A stretch of DNA of 5,649 bases, from contig QHOM01000093.1 of assembly GCA_003218785.1 (NCBI GenBank), forward strand, positions 1-5,649, written 5' to 3'. This document shows positions 1 to 5,195 of the stretch, one piece after another. The stretch comes from Verrucomicrobiota bacterium (GTDB taxonomy: Bacteria > Verrucomicrobiota > Verrucomicrobiia > Chthoniobacterales > UBA10450). How positions within the stretch are numbered: position 1 is the stretch's first letter; each line of letters begins with the position of its first letter. The translations under genes were made by a program, and so were the position numbers. The notes beneath the pieces were generated by a model. The model worked only from the letters and a program-made list of their open reading frames with translations, did not search any database and was not told the origin of the DNA.

Positions 1-163
1 GCCAGCCGAACAGCGAGATAAGCAACGATGATACCCTCGGCGTGCTAAAGCTGACCCTCCATCCCGCCGGCTACGACTGGGAGTTCATCCGCAGGCCGGG
101 GTCAAGTTCCGGGACGCCGGCAGCGGTGCCTGTCATGCCGCGCCCGCGCCGCTTAAAGAGTAG
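1..163 (+). pseudogene. 3' end of a metallophosphoesterase-like gene, frameshifted
   Basis: The window opens inside this gene. From base 3 the frame reads a C-terminal stretch with LGVLKLTLHP and YDWEFI, which I recognise from memory as the tail of secreted calcineurin-like metallophosphoesterases. These usually finish with a Phe-Thr-Asp-Ser-Gly-Ser-Gly-x-Cys-His-like ending. Here the ending is found only one frame over: bases 107-136 read FRDAGSGACH, followed by a short tail and a TAG at 161-163. A single missing base near 105-109 would explain the switch. Without the shift, the first frame runs on into the tRNA, which is not credible as a natural C-terminus. The shift could be a real mutation or a sequencing error. 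The gene probably belongs to the chromosome that flanks the integrated element. The family call rests on about 50 residues, so it is moderate. Confidence 0.55.
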
Positions 164-204
164 CGAAGGCCGCCGCTCCTTTCGTACTATTAAAATAGAA
201 GTGC

Positions 205-280
205 GCCCCCGTAGCTCAACGGACAGAGCATCTGCCTTCTAAGCAGAGGGTTGCAGGTTCGAATCCTGCCGGGGGCGCCA
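205..280 (+). tRNA. tRNA-Arg (anticodon TCT), CCA encoded
   Basis: This is a complete 76-base cloverleaf. The acceptor arms GCCCCCG (205-211) and CGGGGGC (270-276) pair over seven base pairs, with discriminator G277 and a genomic CCA at 278-280. The D arm closes GCTC with GAGC. The anticodon stem TCTGC/GCAGA (231-235, 243-247) holds the loop CTTCTAA with anticodon TCT at 238-240, which reads AGA and AGG codons. The T arm GCAGG/CCTGC carries the loop TTCGAAT. An AT-rich TAAAAT at 191-196 lies at a suitable distance to be a -10 element, but I see no convincing -35. The 3' 46 bases are repeated at 5196-5241, so this tRNA appears to be the insertion site of an element. In that model its present 3' half came with the element and restores a working gene. 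Confidence 0.97.
235..280 (+). repeat. attL-like copy of the 46-bp direct repeat
   Basis: This stretch runs from the last base of the anticodon 5' stem to the CCA end. It matches 5196-5241 with only two differences, G261/A5222 and A263/G5224, both in the T loop. Identity stops abruptly just left of 235. A tRNA 3' end duplicated in direct orientation is the usual footprint of tyrosine-recombinase integration. Confidence 0.85.
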
Positions 281-659
281 ATGGCGCTTGGCTGGCAGCC
301 ACGGTGCACCAAGCGTCTCGAACGCACTGTTTCCGCCTTGTATCACCAGAATCCCGTCTGTTTCTTTTGGTGATATATTGGATTTGCTCGAGTTCAACCC
401 GAGAAGAAACGACCCTCTGCCTTCGGCCACGACCAGCTGCCTTACCATTCCATGCTGATCCTCGTTCTAACGGTCAAATCGGCCAGATTCCTCGAGGACC
501 ATGGGCGGCGCTCGCTTAGGGCGCTCCCGGGGATTGGCATCCCTTCGCCGCTAGACAGCGGATTGGCCTGAGATTGGTCGCTCGACGACACTGGGCCAAT
601 TGGTGATCATTCAGCCGCGTGATAAGCCCGTTAACTTGATCAAGCCTGGCGGTGGATCG
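281..659. other. Gene-free stretch next to the tRNA with short repeats
   Basis: I see no credible gene here. Open frames on both strands read low-quality sequence, and one is the translated antisense of the tRNA. Short repeats are present: an inverted pair at 341-348/368-375, TTGGTGAT again at 600-607, and GATTGG at 532-537, 561-566 and 572-577. A small hairpin, CCGCT/AGCGG, lies near 548-560. Next to an att site, such repeats could be integrase or excisionase binding sites, but that is a guess. Confidence 0.5.
341..375. repeat. 8-bp inverted repeat with 19-base spacer
   Basis: TATCACCA (341-348) pairs exactly with TGGTGATA (368-375) across 19 bases. It lies 60 bases downstream of the tRNA. 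The spacer, not the downstream side, holds the T-rich run, so it is not a standard intrinsic terminator. It may be a protein-binding inverted repeat or a weak hairpin ending the tRNA transcript. Confidence 0.45.
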
Positions 660-905
660 CTACCCTAGGATGGAGATGTCAACCGGCGGACGAAGCTCCG
701 AGCACCTTGCTAACGCGGAGTGAACGCCTTGCCCGTCCGAGGCCGCCAGCGTGTCGAAGTCCACGGCGAGACCAGCCTCATCGAGGTTCATCGCCAGGTT
801 CACCCACGTCTCCCCGCCGTCCGGTGAGTAGTCCACCCAGTACGTGTGGCCGCTCCCATCCGCATCCGAGACCTTCCGCGTCCAGGAGCCAGCGCTCGGT
901 CGCAC
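660..905 (-). pseudogene. Fragment of a secreted beta-sandwich (Ig/FN3-like) domain
   Basis: Read on the minus strand, about 50 residues carry SDADG, a TYWVDYSPDGGETWVNLA stretch and a later LAVDFDTLAASD. This pattern (Ser-Asp-Ala-Asp-Gly, then Tyr-Ser-x-Asp-Gly-Gly-x-Thr-Trp, then a short strand and a Leu-x-x-Ser-Asp turn) is familiar from Ig-like repeats near the C-termini of large secreted bacterial proteins. The next expected strand, roughly Leu-Arg-Val, is found in a different frame (RSLRVSKVL), so the piece looks frameshifted as well as truncated. The only start is a GTG right after an in-frame stop, and no ribosome site is evident. It begins 23 bases past the end of the ATPase gene on the same strand. 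I regard it as a dead gene fragment brought in or left behind by rearrangement, not as a functional small protein. Confidence 0.5.
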
Positions 906-928
906 CTAGGCGCTGCACGCCGCTCAGG

Positions 929-2878
929 TCACCCAGAACGAAATCTATAACCGACACCCGAGACCGTCTCCACACATGAGGCGCGCTCCCGTAGCTTCTT
1001 CCTCAGGCTGCGTACCACTGCCTCGATGACATTACTGCCACCAGTGTAGCTGTGGCCCCAGACGTCCTGGATTAGGGATGCGCGGCTCACTGCGTGGCCT
1101 TCACGATCCAGCAGGTACTCCAGCAGGCCAAACTCGAGCCGGGTCAGCGGCACCCTCTCCTTGCCGAGTACGAGCTCGTGCGCGCGCCGGTCCAGCACCT
1201 CTGGGACATCAACGCCTAGCTCCGCCGCGACAAGTCCAGCCAGCCAGCCGTCTACGGATTCGGGGCCGAAGTCGTTCACGTTCAGGTGGTAGACATCGCC
1301 GCCCACCTCTACGGCGCCGCATGATTCGAATCCCAACTTGTCGGTGACGGGTTTGAAGGCGCTTTGGGCTGGCTCTCGTAGGGCCATGTAGATGCGGCGC
1401 AGTTCGGGACGCATCGCCATGTAGGTGCGCTTGATGTCCAGCCAGCACGCTGCCTGCTCCGGCGATGGCATCTCGCCGCCCTGCTCGGACAGCAAGTAGC
1501 GCACAAAAACCGGACGCTGGTCGTATGGCATCGGGTTGGCGTCGATGTGGCGCTGCCAACCACTGGCGATGGGGTCCTGCTCCACGAGAGCAGTGTCTGC
1601 CGGATTGGGACTAAACATCGCGTAGAAGCCGCGCACCACCCGGTCGCGGTCCCGTGCGACGTGAAACGACTCGGGCCGCTGCTTCAGCCACAGGCTGACG
1701 GCGGTGGCAGCTTCGGGCGTTTCGTGCATCGCGGCGAGCCGTTCGATCGCGGCGGCGTCGTCCGCACCCCGGGCCAACTCGACCGTGTATTGAGGGCCGC
1801 CGCTCGGGAAGAAAGCCTCGCGGATAGAAGGGTTCTCGAGGATGTAGAGGACATCTGCCGTGTAGCGCCAGAGTTCTTCGATACCCGCGGTACTGACTTC
1901 ATCTCGCAGCTGCTGCCAAGCACGGCGGCGTAACTCGCGGTAGGTTGTCGGATCTGTAGCGCGCAGGTGGCGGGCGATTGCGTCCCGCACCGCATCGTGC
2001 ACGATTAGCCCATCGCTGCCGCTGTAGACGAACGGCAAAGCTTGCAAGCGCTCGAAAGCATCATCGGGCGCGTCCGGGAGCATCGCCCGCAGCAACGAGC
2101 GCGTCACGCGTCGCACGGAAGCGGCGGCGCTGAGCGCAGCTCGCGTTACCGGATCGCCAACGTCGGCGAGGTACATGCGCGCGAGGGAAGCGACGACCAT
2201 GGGGATGGCCTCGCCCTCGAGACTGCGGTCCGGCCGTTCGGACAACGTCGCGGCGGCGAGTCGTAAGGCCAGCGGGTGCCCGTGGACGAAGCGGTTGATG
2301 TGCAGTGCTTCCCGCTCTCCTACGCCGTTACGCGAGAGCAATTCCAATGCCGCGGCATCTCCTAGCGGTTCCAGCGCCACCGAGCGCACAAGGGCGTGCC
2401 AGTGCGCAGATGCCAGCCAGTCCGTTACCGGCGGCTCACGGCCTGCAAGCACCAGGCGGACGTTCGCGCCAAGGGACGGGAGAAAAGTCTCACGTAACCA
2501 AGTGTCGAGGAAGCGAAAGACTTCGTAGGTGTCGAGGACGAGCACGACGCGGTGGCCCAGGCGCCCAATTCGCTCCGAGACAGCTCCCAAAGTCGATGCC
2601 CGAGCGCCGACAGCCGATGCCAGACTGTGAATGAAGCCGCGGTCCGTTGGCTCGATGGACCGGCAGTCCAGCAGAACGACGGTCGCGCCAGCTGACCGAG
2701 CTCGGTCGGCGAAAGCTGAGACTAGCGCCGACTTGCCCACGCCTGCGATGCCGTGCACATAAACGAGTACGGGGCCGGCGTCATCTAGCACGGTGAGCAG
2801 GCTGCCCAATTCGGCTTCACGACCGACGAACTGGGGAGGCGATCCCGAGCCGGGGACTGTGCGGACTTCGTTGGCCAT
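929..2878 (-). CDS. STAND-type ATPase regulator with GNAT-like middle and OmpR-type winged helix
   Basis: This 649-residue protein is a predicted cytoplasmic, nucleotide-gated transcription regulator. Residues 43-50 form a Walker A motif (GIAGVGKS). VVLVLD (111-116) followed by E119 is the Walker B region. VLAGRE (143-148) fits sensor 1, and GHPLALRLA (200-208) is the GxP motif of STAND ATPases. VHDAVRDAIARHL (293-305) resembles the winged-helix MHD-type segment after the nucleotide-binding core. Residues about 405-555 look like a diverged GNAT fold, with the typical LGF turn at 515-517, but acetyltransferase activity is doubtful. Residues 565-649 are an OmpR/PhoB-type DNA-binding winged helix, ending in VETVSGVGYRFRSG. 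Related regulators such as AfsR/SARP proteins place the winged helix first, and MalT-type proteins end in a LuxR helix-turn-helix. The ATG at 2876-2878 has a modest GGTGGGA upstream. The ligand and target promoter are not visible. The domain order is clear, but the role is inferred. Confidence 0.88.
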   Translation of the reverse strand: MANEVRTVPGSGSPPQFVGREAELGSLLTVLDDAGPVLVYVHGIAGVGKSALVSAFADRARSAGATVVLLDCRSIEPTDRGFIHSLASAVGARASTLGAVSERIGRLGHRVVLVLDTYEVFRFLDTWLRETFLPSLGANVRLVLAGREPPVTDWLASAHWHALVRSVALEPLGDAAALELLSRNGVGEREALHINRFVHGHPLALRLAAATLSERPDRSLEGEAIPMVVASLARMYLADVGDPVTRAALSAAASVRRVTRSLLRAMLPDAPDDAFERLQALPFVYSGSDGLIVHDAVRDAIARHLRATDPTTYRELRRRAWQQLRDEVSTAGIEELWRYTADVLYILENPSIREAFFPSGGPQYTVELARGADDAAAIERLAAMHETPEAATAVSLWLKQRPESFHVARDRDRVVRGFYAMFSPNPADTALVEQDPIASGWQRHIDANPMPYDQRPVFVRYLLSEQGGEMPSPEQAACWLDIKRTYMAMRPELRRIYMALREPAQSAFKPVTDKLGFESCGAVEVGGDVYHLNVNDFGPESVDGWLAGLVAAELGVDVPEVLDRRAHELVLGKERVPLTRLEFGLLEYLLDREGHAVSRASLIQDVWGHSYTGGSNVIEAVVRSLRKKLRERASCVETVSGVGYRFRSG

Positions 2879-2928
2879 CGGTCTATCCCACCGGTCAGAC
2901 TCTACACCACCGCGCGACAGCGGCGCGG

Positions 2929-3126
2929 CTATGAAGCCAGGCTGGCTGTCGCCGTCAGTGACGCCGCGACGGGCCCGCCAGAACTAGTTGTTGGCCCGCT
3001 GAGCACCTCGAAGTCGCGCGAAGTGAGGTTTGCGAAGTTTGGGTTGCCCACGACGCCTTTAGCCAGGTCTGAGGCCAAGTAAGCCTGCATAGCGGCCGCA
3101 TCATGCCAGATATAGACGCCACCGTA
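2929..3126 (-). pseudogene. C-terminal half of a split YdhR-like monooxygenase gene
   Basis: From 3126 down, the minus strand reads YGGVYIWHDAAAMQAYL and later NLTSRDFEVLSGPT. I recognise this as the second half of the small YdhR family (putative monooxygenases of about 100 residues, dimeric ferredoxin-like alpha-beta folds). The same frame continues upstream to 3261, but those residues are Arg- and Gly-rich and do not resemble the family. The missing first half is at 4605-4459. Joined at the TTA common to both ends, the two give one uninterrupted frame of 113 residues. A TAG at 2929-2931 ends it, 50 bases before the ATPase start. After about residue 95 the tail is Ala/Ser/Thr-rich and longer than usual. 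A GTG at 3179-3181 has a GGAGGAGG-like site upstream, so a short hybrid protein could still be made, but it would lack half the fold. Confidence 0.75.
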
Positions 3127-3316
3127 AACAAGCGGAGTCCGCCGTCCGGAAGAATGTCCGATAACGTCCGTTCTGTTCACTACGAGACCCTCCTCCCCGT
3201 GTGCTCCCCTCGCTCCGCGGGCTCCGCGCTGCCGCCGCGAGCGCGTAGATCCCGTCTTCACCCGCGCCGGCGCGGATGAGATTCAGCAAGCCCTCGAGCT
3301 TCTTGGGCGATCGCAT
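3101..3316 (-). CDS. Possible truncated, leaderless small ORF of unknown function
   Basis: A minus-strand ATG at 3314-3316 opens 71 codons beginning MRSPKKLEGLLNLIRAGAG and then DGIYALAAAARSPR. The first 35 or so residues look like real protein, with helical, alternating Leu and Ala positions that could be the start of a DNA-binding helix-turn-helix domain. I do not recognise the family. After residue 37 the sequence turns into Arg/Gly/Ser-rich low complexity and then overlaps the YdhR C-terminal half in another frame, so only a truncated start would be genuine. There is no Shine-Dalgarno site. Instead a promoter-like pair at 3324-3352 would put the transcription start almost exactly on the ATG. 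I take it as the broken 5' end of a gene lying at the edge of the inserted segment. Confidence 0.3.
   Translation of the reverse strand: MRSPKKLEGLLNLIRAGAGEDGIYALAAAARSPRSEGSTRGGGSRSEQNGRYRTFFRTADSACLRWRLYLA
3262..3275. repeat. 14-bp perfect GC palindrome
   Basis: CCGCGCCGGCGCGG reads the same on both strands. It sits within the start of the truncated ORF, in very GC-rich DNA, so it may be compositional. No function can be assigned. Confidence 0.4.
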
Positions 3317-3319
3317 AAC

Positions 3320-3352
3320 GTCACATATATGACATTTGTGGCAAAAGGCCAA
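3320..3352 (-). promoter_or_regulatory. Promoter-like pair with AT-rich imperfect palindrome
   Basis: On the minus strand TTGGCC (3347-3352) and TATATG (3324-3329) are separated by 17 bases, each matching four of six sigma-70 consensus positions. An imperfect palindrome, GTCATATATGTGAC (3320-3333), covers the -10 region and could be an operator. Transcription would begin at about 3316, at the ATG of the truncated ORF. This is an AT-rich island in GC-rich surroundings. Confidence 0.35.
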
Positions 3353-3630
3353 ACAAGGCCGCGCCCATCCGAGGCCGCCAACGTCGCGTTTGCCATTCTC
3401 CGCGGCCCCGACACACAAATGATCCGCTTTGGGGGCGCCCGCATTGAACGAGGAAGCCCGCCTGATGGGGATAGGTCCCTCAAGCGGCCCATCAAGCCCC
3501 CAAAAAACCTGTCCGATAAGCCATTTCTGTCTACTTCACACGCGCCACCCAGAAGGTGGAGCGCCGACCGGGCGGCGAAGAGATCGAATCGCCGCGCCTA
3601 CCATCTCCGGAATCAAGCGCGCGATTATCA
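3353..3630. other. Gene-free stretch between the SDR and the truncated ORF
   Basis: Open frames on both strands give Arg/Pro-rich sequence without family resemblance, ribosome sites or domain motifs. The nonamer GGGGGCGCC at 3431-3439 also occurs in the tRNA 3' end, but the match does not extend. I see nothing else here. Confidence 0.45.
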
Positions 3631-3669
3631 ATTTTCTCATCCACCGCCTTCGTGTCGCACCGAGAAAAT
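3631..3669 (-). terminator. Inverted repeat at the SDR stop codon, weak terminator candidate
   Basis: ATTTTCTC (3631-3638) and GAGAAAAT (3662-3669) pair perfectly over eight bases, with a 23-base spacer, and overlap the TGA of the SDR gene. A T-run lies in the stem rather than after it, and the stem is AT-rich, so termination would be weak. It may instead be a protein-binding or mRNA-stabilising hairpin. Confidence 0.35.
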
Positions 3670-4415
3670 CAAATCTGCGTTAGGCCGCCATCGACGACCA
3701 GTTCCGATCCGGTCATGAAGGAGGAATCGTCGCTCGCGAGGAACAGGGCTGCCTTTGCGATTTCCCCGGCCTCGCCGAAACGATGAAGCGGGACCCGATT
3801 CCCGATTGCCGAGGCCGCTTCGTTGAGTTGCTTCTCGGAAAGTCCGAGCTTGCCGTGAAACGGCGTGCTGGTCAGGCCGGGACTCACTGCGTTCACGCGA
3901 ATGCCACGCGGTGCAAATTCCGCGCCCAACGACCGCACAAGCGAACGAACGGCTGCTTTCGTGGCCGATAGGATAGAAAGGCCAGGCACGCCCACTTCGT
4001 TTAGGAACGAAGTTGTCACAATGATGCTGCCGCCTTTGGCCAACAACGGAGCAGCTTTCTGAATGGCGAAGAAGACGCCCTTGAAGTTCACATCGAATTG
4101 CCTGTCGATTTGATCTTCGGTGACGGCTTCCAAAGGCGAGGCAAGACCCATCCCGGCATTCGCGAATAGTACGTCGATACGGCCGAACTTTTCACTGATC
4201 TGCTTGATGATGCTTTCAACCGCGGCGGGCTTGCTCACGTCGCCGCGCAGCACGGTAACGCTGTCCCCGAGTTGACCTGCGACAGATTGCAACCGGTCAG
4301 GATTCTGCCCGACGATTATAACGGTCGCACCTTCCTCCCGGAACAACTTCGCAGCTTCAAGTCCGATGCCGGAAGTTCCGCCGGTAACGAGGACGATTTT
4401 GTTCGACAGTTTCAT
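3669..4415 (-). CDS. Short-chain dehydrogenase/reductase with Leu replacing the catalytic Tyr
   Basis: This 248-residue protein has the length and layout of a classical cytoplasmic SDR, a Rossmann-fold NAD(P)-dependent oxidoreductase. The cofactor loop TGGTSGIG is at residues 11-18, D59 lies in the adenine-binding GDV, NAG at 86-88 stabilises the sheet, and the catalytic Asn is N110. S136 and K153 sit at the usual active-site positions. The Tyr expected four residues before the Lys is Leu149, in SILSATKAA, and the codon is CTA. SPG at 178-180 and the C-terminal VDGG are typical. I know similar LSATK or LSASK sequences among glucose-1-dehydrogenase-like SDRs, so this may be a subgroup trait; normal oxidoreductase chemistry is nevertheless doubtful. 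The ATG at 4413-4415 has AGGAGA (4421-4426) well placed. The gene begins 43 bases after the stop of the YdhR N-terminal stub and may be translated with it. The substrate is unknown. Confidence 0.92.
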   Translation of the reverse strand: MKLSNKIVLVTGGTSGIGLEAAKLFREEGATVIIVGQNPDRLQSVAGQLGDSVTVLRGDVSKPAAVESIIKQISEKFGRIDVLFANAGMGLASPLEAVTEDQIDRQFDVNFKGVFFAIQKAAPLLAKGGSIIVTTSFLNEVGVPGLSILSATKAAVRSLVRSLGAEFAPRGIRVNAVSPGLTSTPFHGKLGLSEKQLNEAASAIGNRVPLHRFGEAGEIAKAALFLASDDSSFMTGSELVVDGGLTQI

Positions 4416-4458
4416 GATCTTCTCCTGGTTCGAAAGTTTTTAGTTCGTAGCCGGGTGC

Positions 4459-4605
4459 TTAAGTGTTCTTGCCGACGTCCGCGAGCCAGATCTTGCCGAG
4501 CAGCCCGGGCACGCTCGCGAAGGCCGGCGCGACCTCGTTCACCATCGAACGGAACCCGGCGTCGGTCATGTCTTTCAAGTTGAAGTTGACAATCTGGACG
4601 TGCAT
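4459..4605 (-). pseudogene. N-terminal half of the split YdhR-like monooxygenase gene
   Basis: Forty-eight codons begin MHVQIVNFNL, continue through EVAPAFASVPGLLGKIWLAD and stop at TAA (4459-4461). This is the first half of the same YdhR-like family, including the Pro-Gly-Leu-Leu-x-Lys-x-Trp segment before the central turn, and it ends exactly where the second strand pair (Tyr-Gly-Gly-Val-Tyr) should begin. That continuation is at 3126-2929. The start is secure: GGAGGA (4611-4616) lies six bases upstream. The sequence up to the break shows no frameshift, which suggests a recent interruption. A 48-residue peptide is unlikely to fold as the enzyme. It could still be translated and serve as a leader that brings ribosomes to the SDR start, which is 43 bases downstream. 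No ORF this short would be found without comparison to the other half. Confidence 0.8.
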
Positions 4606-4680
4606 TGCTCTCCTCCTGTTCTGTTCTGGAACGAGAGTACGAGTGGCAGTGCAGAGATTTGTGAAGATGGGATGAAAAAC

Positions 4681-4722
4681 TTATGAGAAAACGCCGGAAC
4701 CAAACGAGGAGCTTGTTGTCAT
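4681..4722 (-). CDS. Possible 13-residue leader peptide
   Basis: A minus-strand ATG at 4720-4722 is preceded by AAGGAGGT (4731-4738), a near-perfect ribosome site about eight bases upstream. The ORF reads MTTSSSFGSGVFS and stops at TAA. It lies 75 bases upstream of the YdhR-like stub on the same strand. It could be a translated leader, or the broken start of a lost gene. The peptide itself has no recognisable motif beyond Ser/Gly richness. There is no run of codons for one amino acid, and I see no clear attenuator pair, so classic amino-acid attenuation is not supported. Confidence 0.35.
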   Translation of the reverse strand: MTTSSSFGSGVFS

Positions 4723-4819
4723 TGATGTAAACCTCCTTCGTTGTGATGGCCGCATACTAGAAGCCGTTTGAGGTTTCTGCTCTGGATGTTGTGAATGCCT
4801 AGCAGTCAAAGTGAGATGG

Positions 4820-4833
4820 CACCCGGTCGGGTG
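4820..4833. promoter_or_regulatory. Perfect inverted repeat CACCCG-GT-CGGGTG
   Basis: Two six-base arms flank a two-base centre, 28 bases from the second palindrome at 4862-4874. It lies about 100 bases upstream of the 13-codon ORF on the minus strand. It could be a repressor or activator site. No regulator gene is adjacent to support it. Confidence 0.35.
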
Positions 4834-4861
4834 ACTTAGTGATAAGGACAATCTTATTGCC

Positions 4862-4874
4862 TGACCGGCGGTCA
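4862..4874. promoter_or_regulatory. TetR-type operator-like palindrome overlapping a TTGACC box
   Basis: TGACCGGCGGTCA is a perfect palindrome around one central base, the form commonly bound by TetR-family repressors. On the minus strand TTGACC (4872-4877) overlaps one arm and resembles a -35 box. No good -10 is seen at 17 bases; the best nearby is TAAGAT at an unsuitable spacing. The site is upstream of the 13-codon ORF, the YdhR stub and the SDR, which it may control. SDR and YdhR genes are often next to a TetR gene, but none is in this window. Confidence 0.45.
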
Positions 4875-4879
4875 ATTGG

Positions 4880-5089
4880 AGGCAGGTCGTCTGCCGTCTC
4901 GGACACAGGCTGTTAAGATCGCTCTAACCTCTGTCTAAAGGTCATGTTCTGAATCTGAAAATGGCGAATTAAGGGCCAGATCGCCGCCGGGCTTGCTTCG
5001 AGTCAGGGCTGCTCGGCCATGTGACCGAGTAGCGCCACGCTCGGGATCCTGCGAAGCTGTATCGGATTGAAATGATCAGTCCGTTGTGG
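4880..5089. other. Gene-free stretch before attR
   Basis: Every ATG on the plus strand here is followed within a few codons by a stop, and minus-strand frames are short and unconvincing. Small hairpins occur: GGCAG/CTGCC at 4881-4895 and CTCGG/CCGAG at 5012-5029. There is no trace of a divergent regulator for the palindrome at 4862-4874. It may be the eroded end of the element. Confidence 0.4.
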
Positions 5090-5134
5090 AGGCAGATGCT
5101 CAAACCTATGGCTTTGCTAAGCATCTGCCTGCTA
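5090..5134. repeat. 11-bp inverted repeat copying the tRNA anticodon arm
   Basis: AGGCAGATGCT (5090-5100) pairs with AGCATCTGCCT (5120-5130) across 19 bases. The second arm and its continuation to 5134 match tRNA bases 227-241, the 5' anticodon stem and loop, at 14 of 15 positions. This lies about 60 bases inside the right att repeat. It may be an accessory recombinase core site or the remnant of an earlier insertion. Confidence 0.5.
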
Positions 5135-5195
5135 TTCTTGGGTATCGTCGCTCAGATACGAATGGCCCCGACTTCGATGCGGAAACGACCGGACT

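Larger units (their letters stand above)
3128..4459 (-). other. 1,332-bp segment interrupting the YdhR-like gene
   Basis: The two halves of the YdhR-like gene are separated by this stretch. Both junctions contain TTA on the sense strand (4460-4462 and 3125-3127). Removing the stretch with one TTA restores the in-frame order Asn-Thr-Tyr-Gly-Gly, which matches the family. The segment carries an intact SDR gene, an inverted repeat after it and a truncated ORF start, but no transposase. I see no convincing inverted repeats at its ends. The three-base duplication fits insertion but could also be chance or microhomology from rearrangement. Confidence 0.55.

Noticed and set aside
239..448. Minus-strand ORF of 69 residues
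   Set aside because: Its end is the antisense translation of the tRNA, giving the RQDSNLQPSA-type string that is a well-known artefact of ORF calling across tRNA genes.
532..577. Three GATTGG repeats as possible recombinase arm sites
   Set aside because: The shared core is only six bases, spacing is irregular and there is no counterpart near attR.
1078..2634. Several plus- and minus-strand ORFs of 70-130 residues
   Set aside because: They are out-of-frame shadows of the ATPase gene in GC-rich DNA, rich in Arg and Pro and without motifs.
2891..2897. TGACCGG half-site upstream of the ATPase gene, like the palindrome at 4862-4874
   Set aside because: It is a single seven-base match without a second arm, and is expected by chance in a window this long.
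3431..3439. GGGGGCGCC, also present in the tRNA 3' end, as a third att copy
   Set aside because: The match is nine GC-rich bases and does not extend on either side.
3128..4459. The inserted segment as a standard insertion sequence
   Set aside because: No transposase frame and no convincing terminal inverted repeats are visible, so only an unclassified insertion can be claimed.
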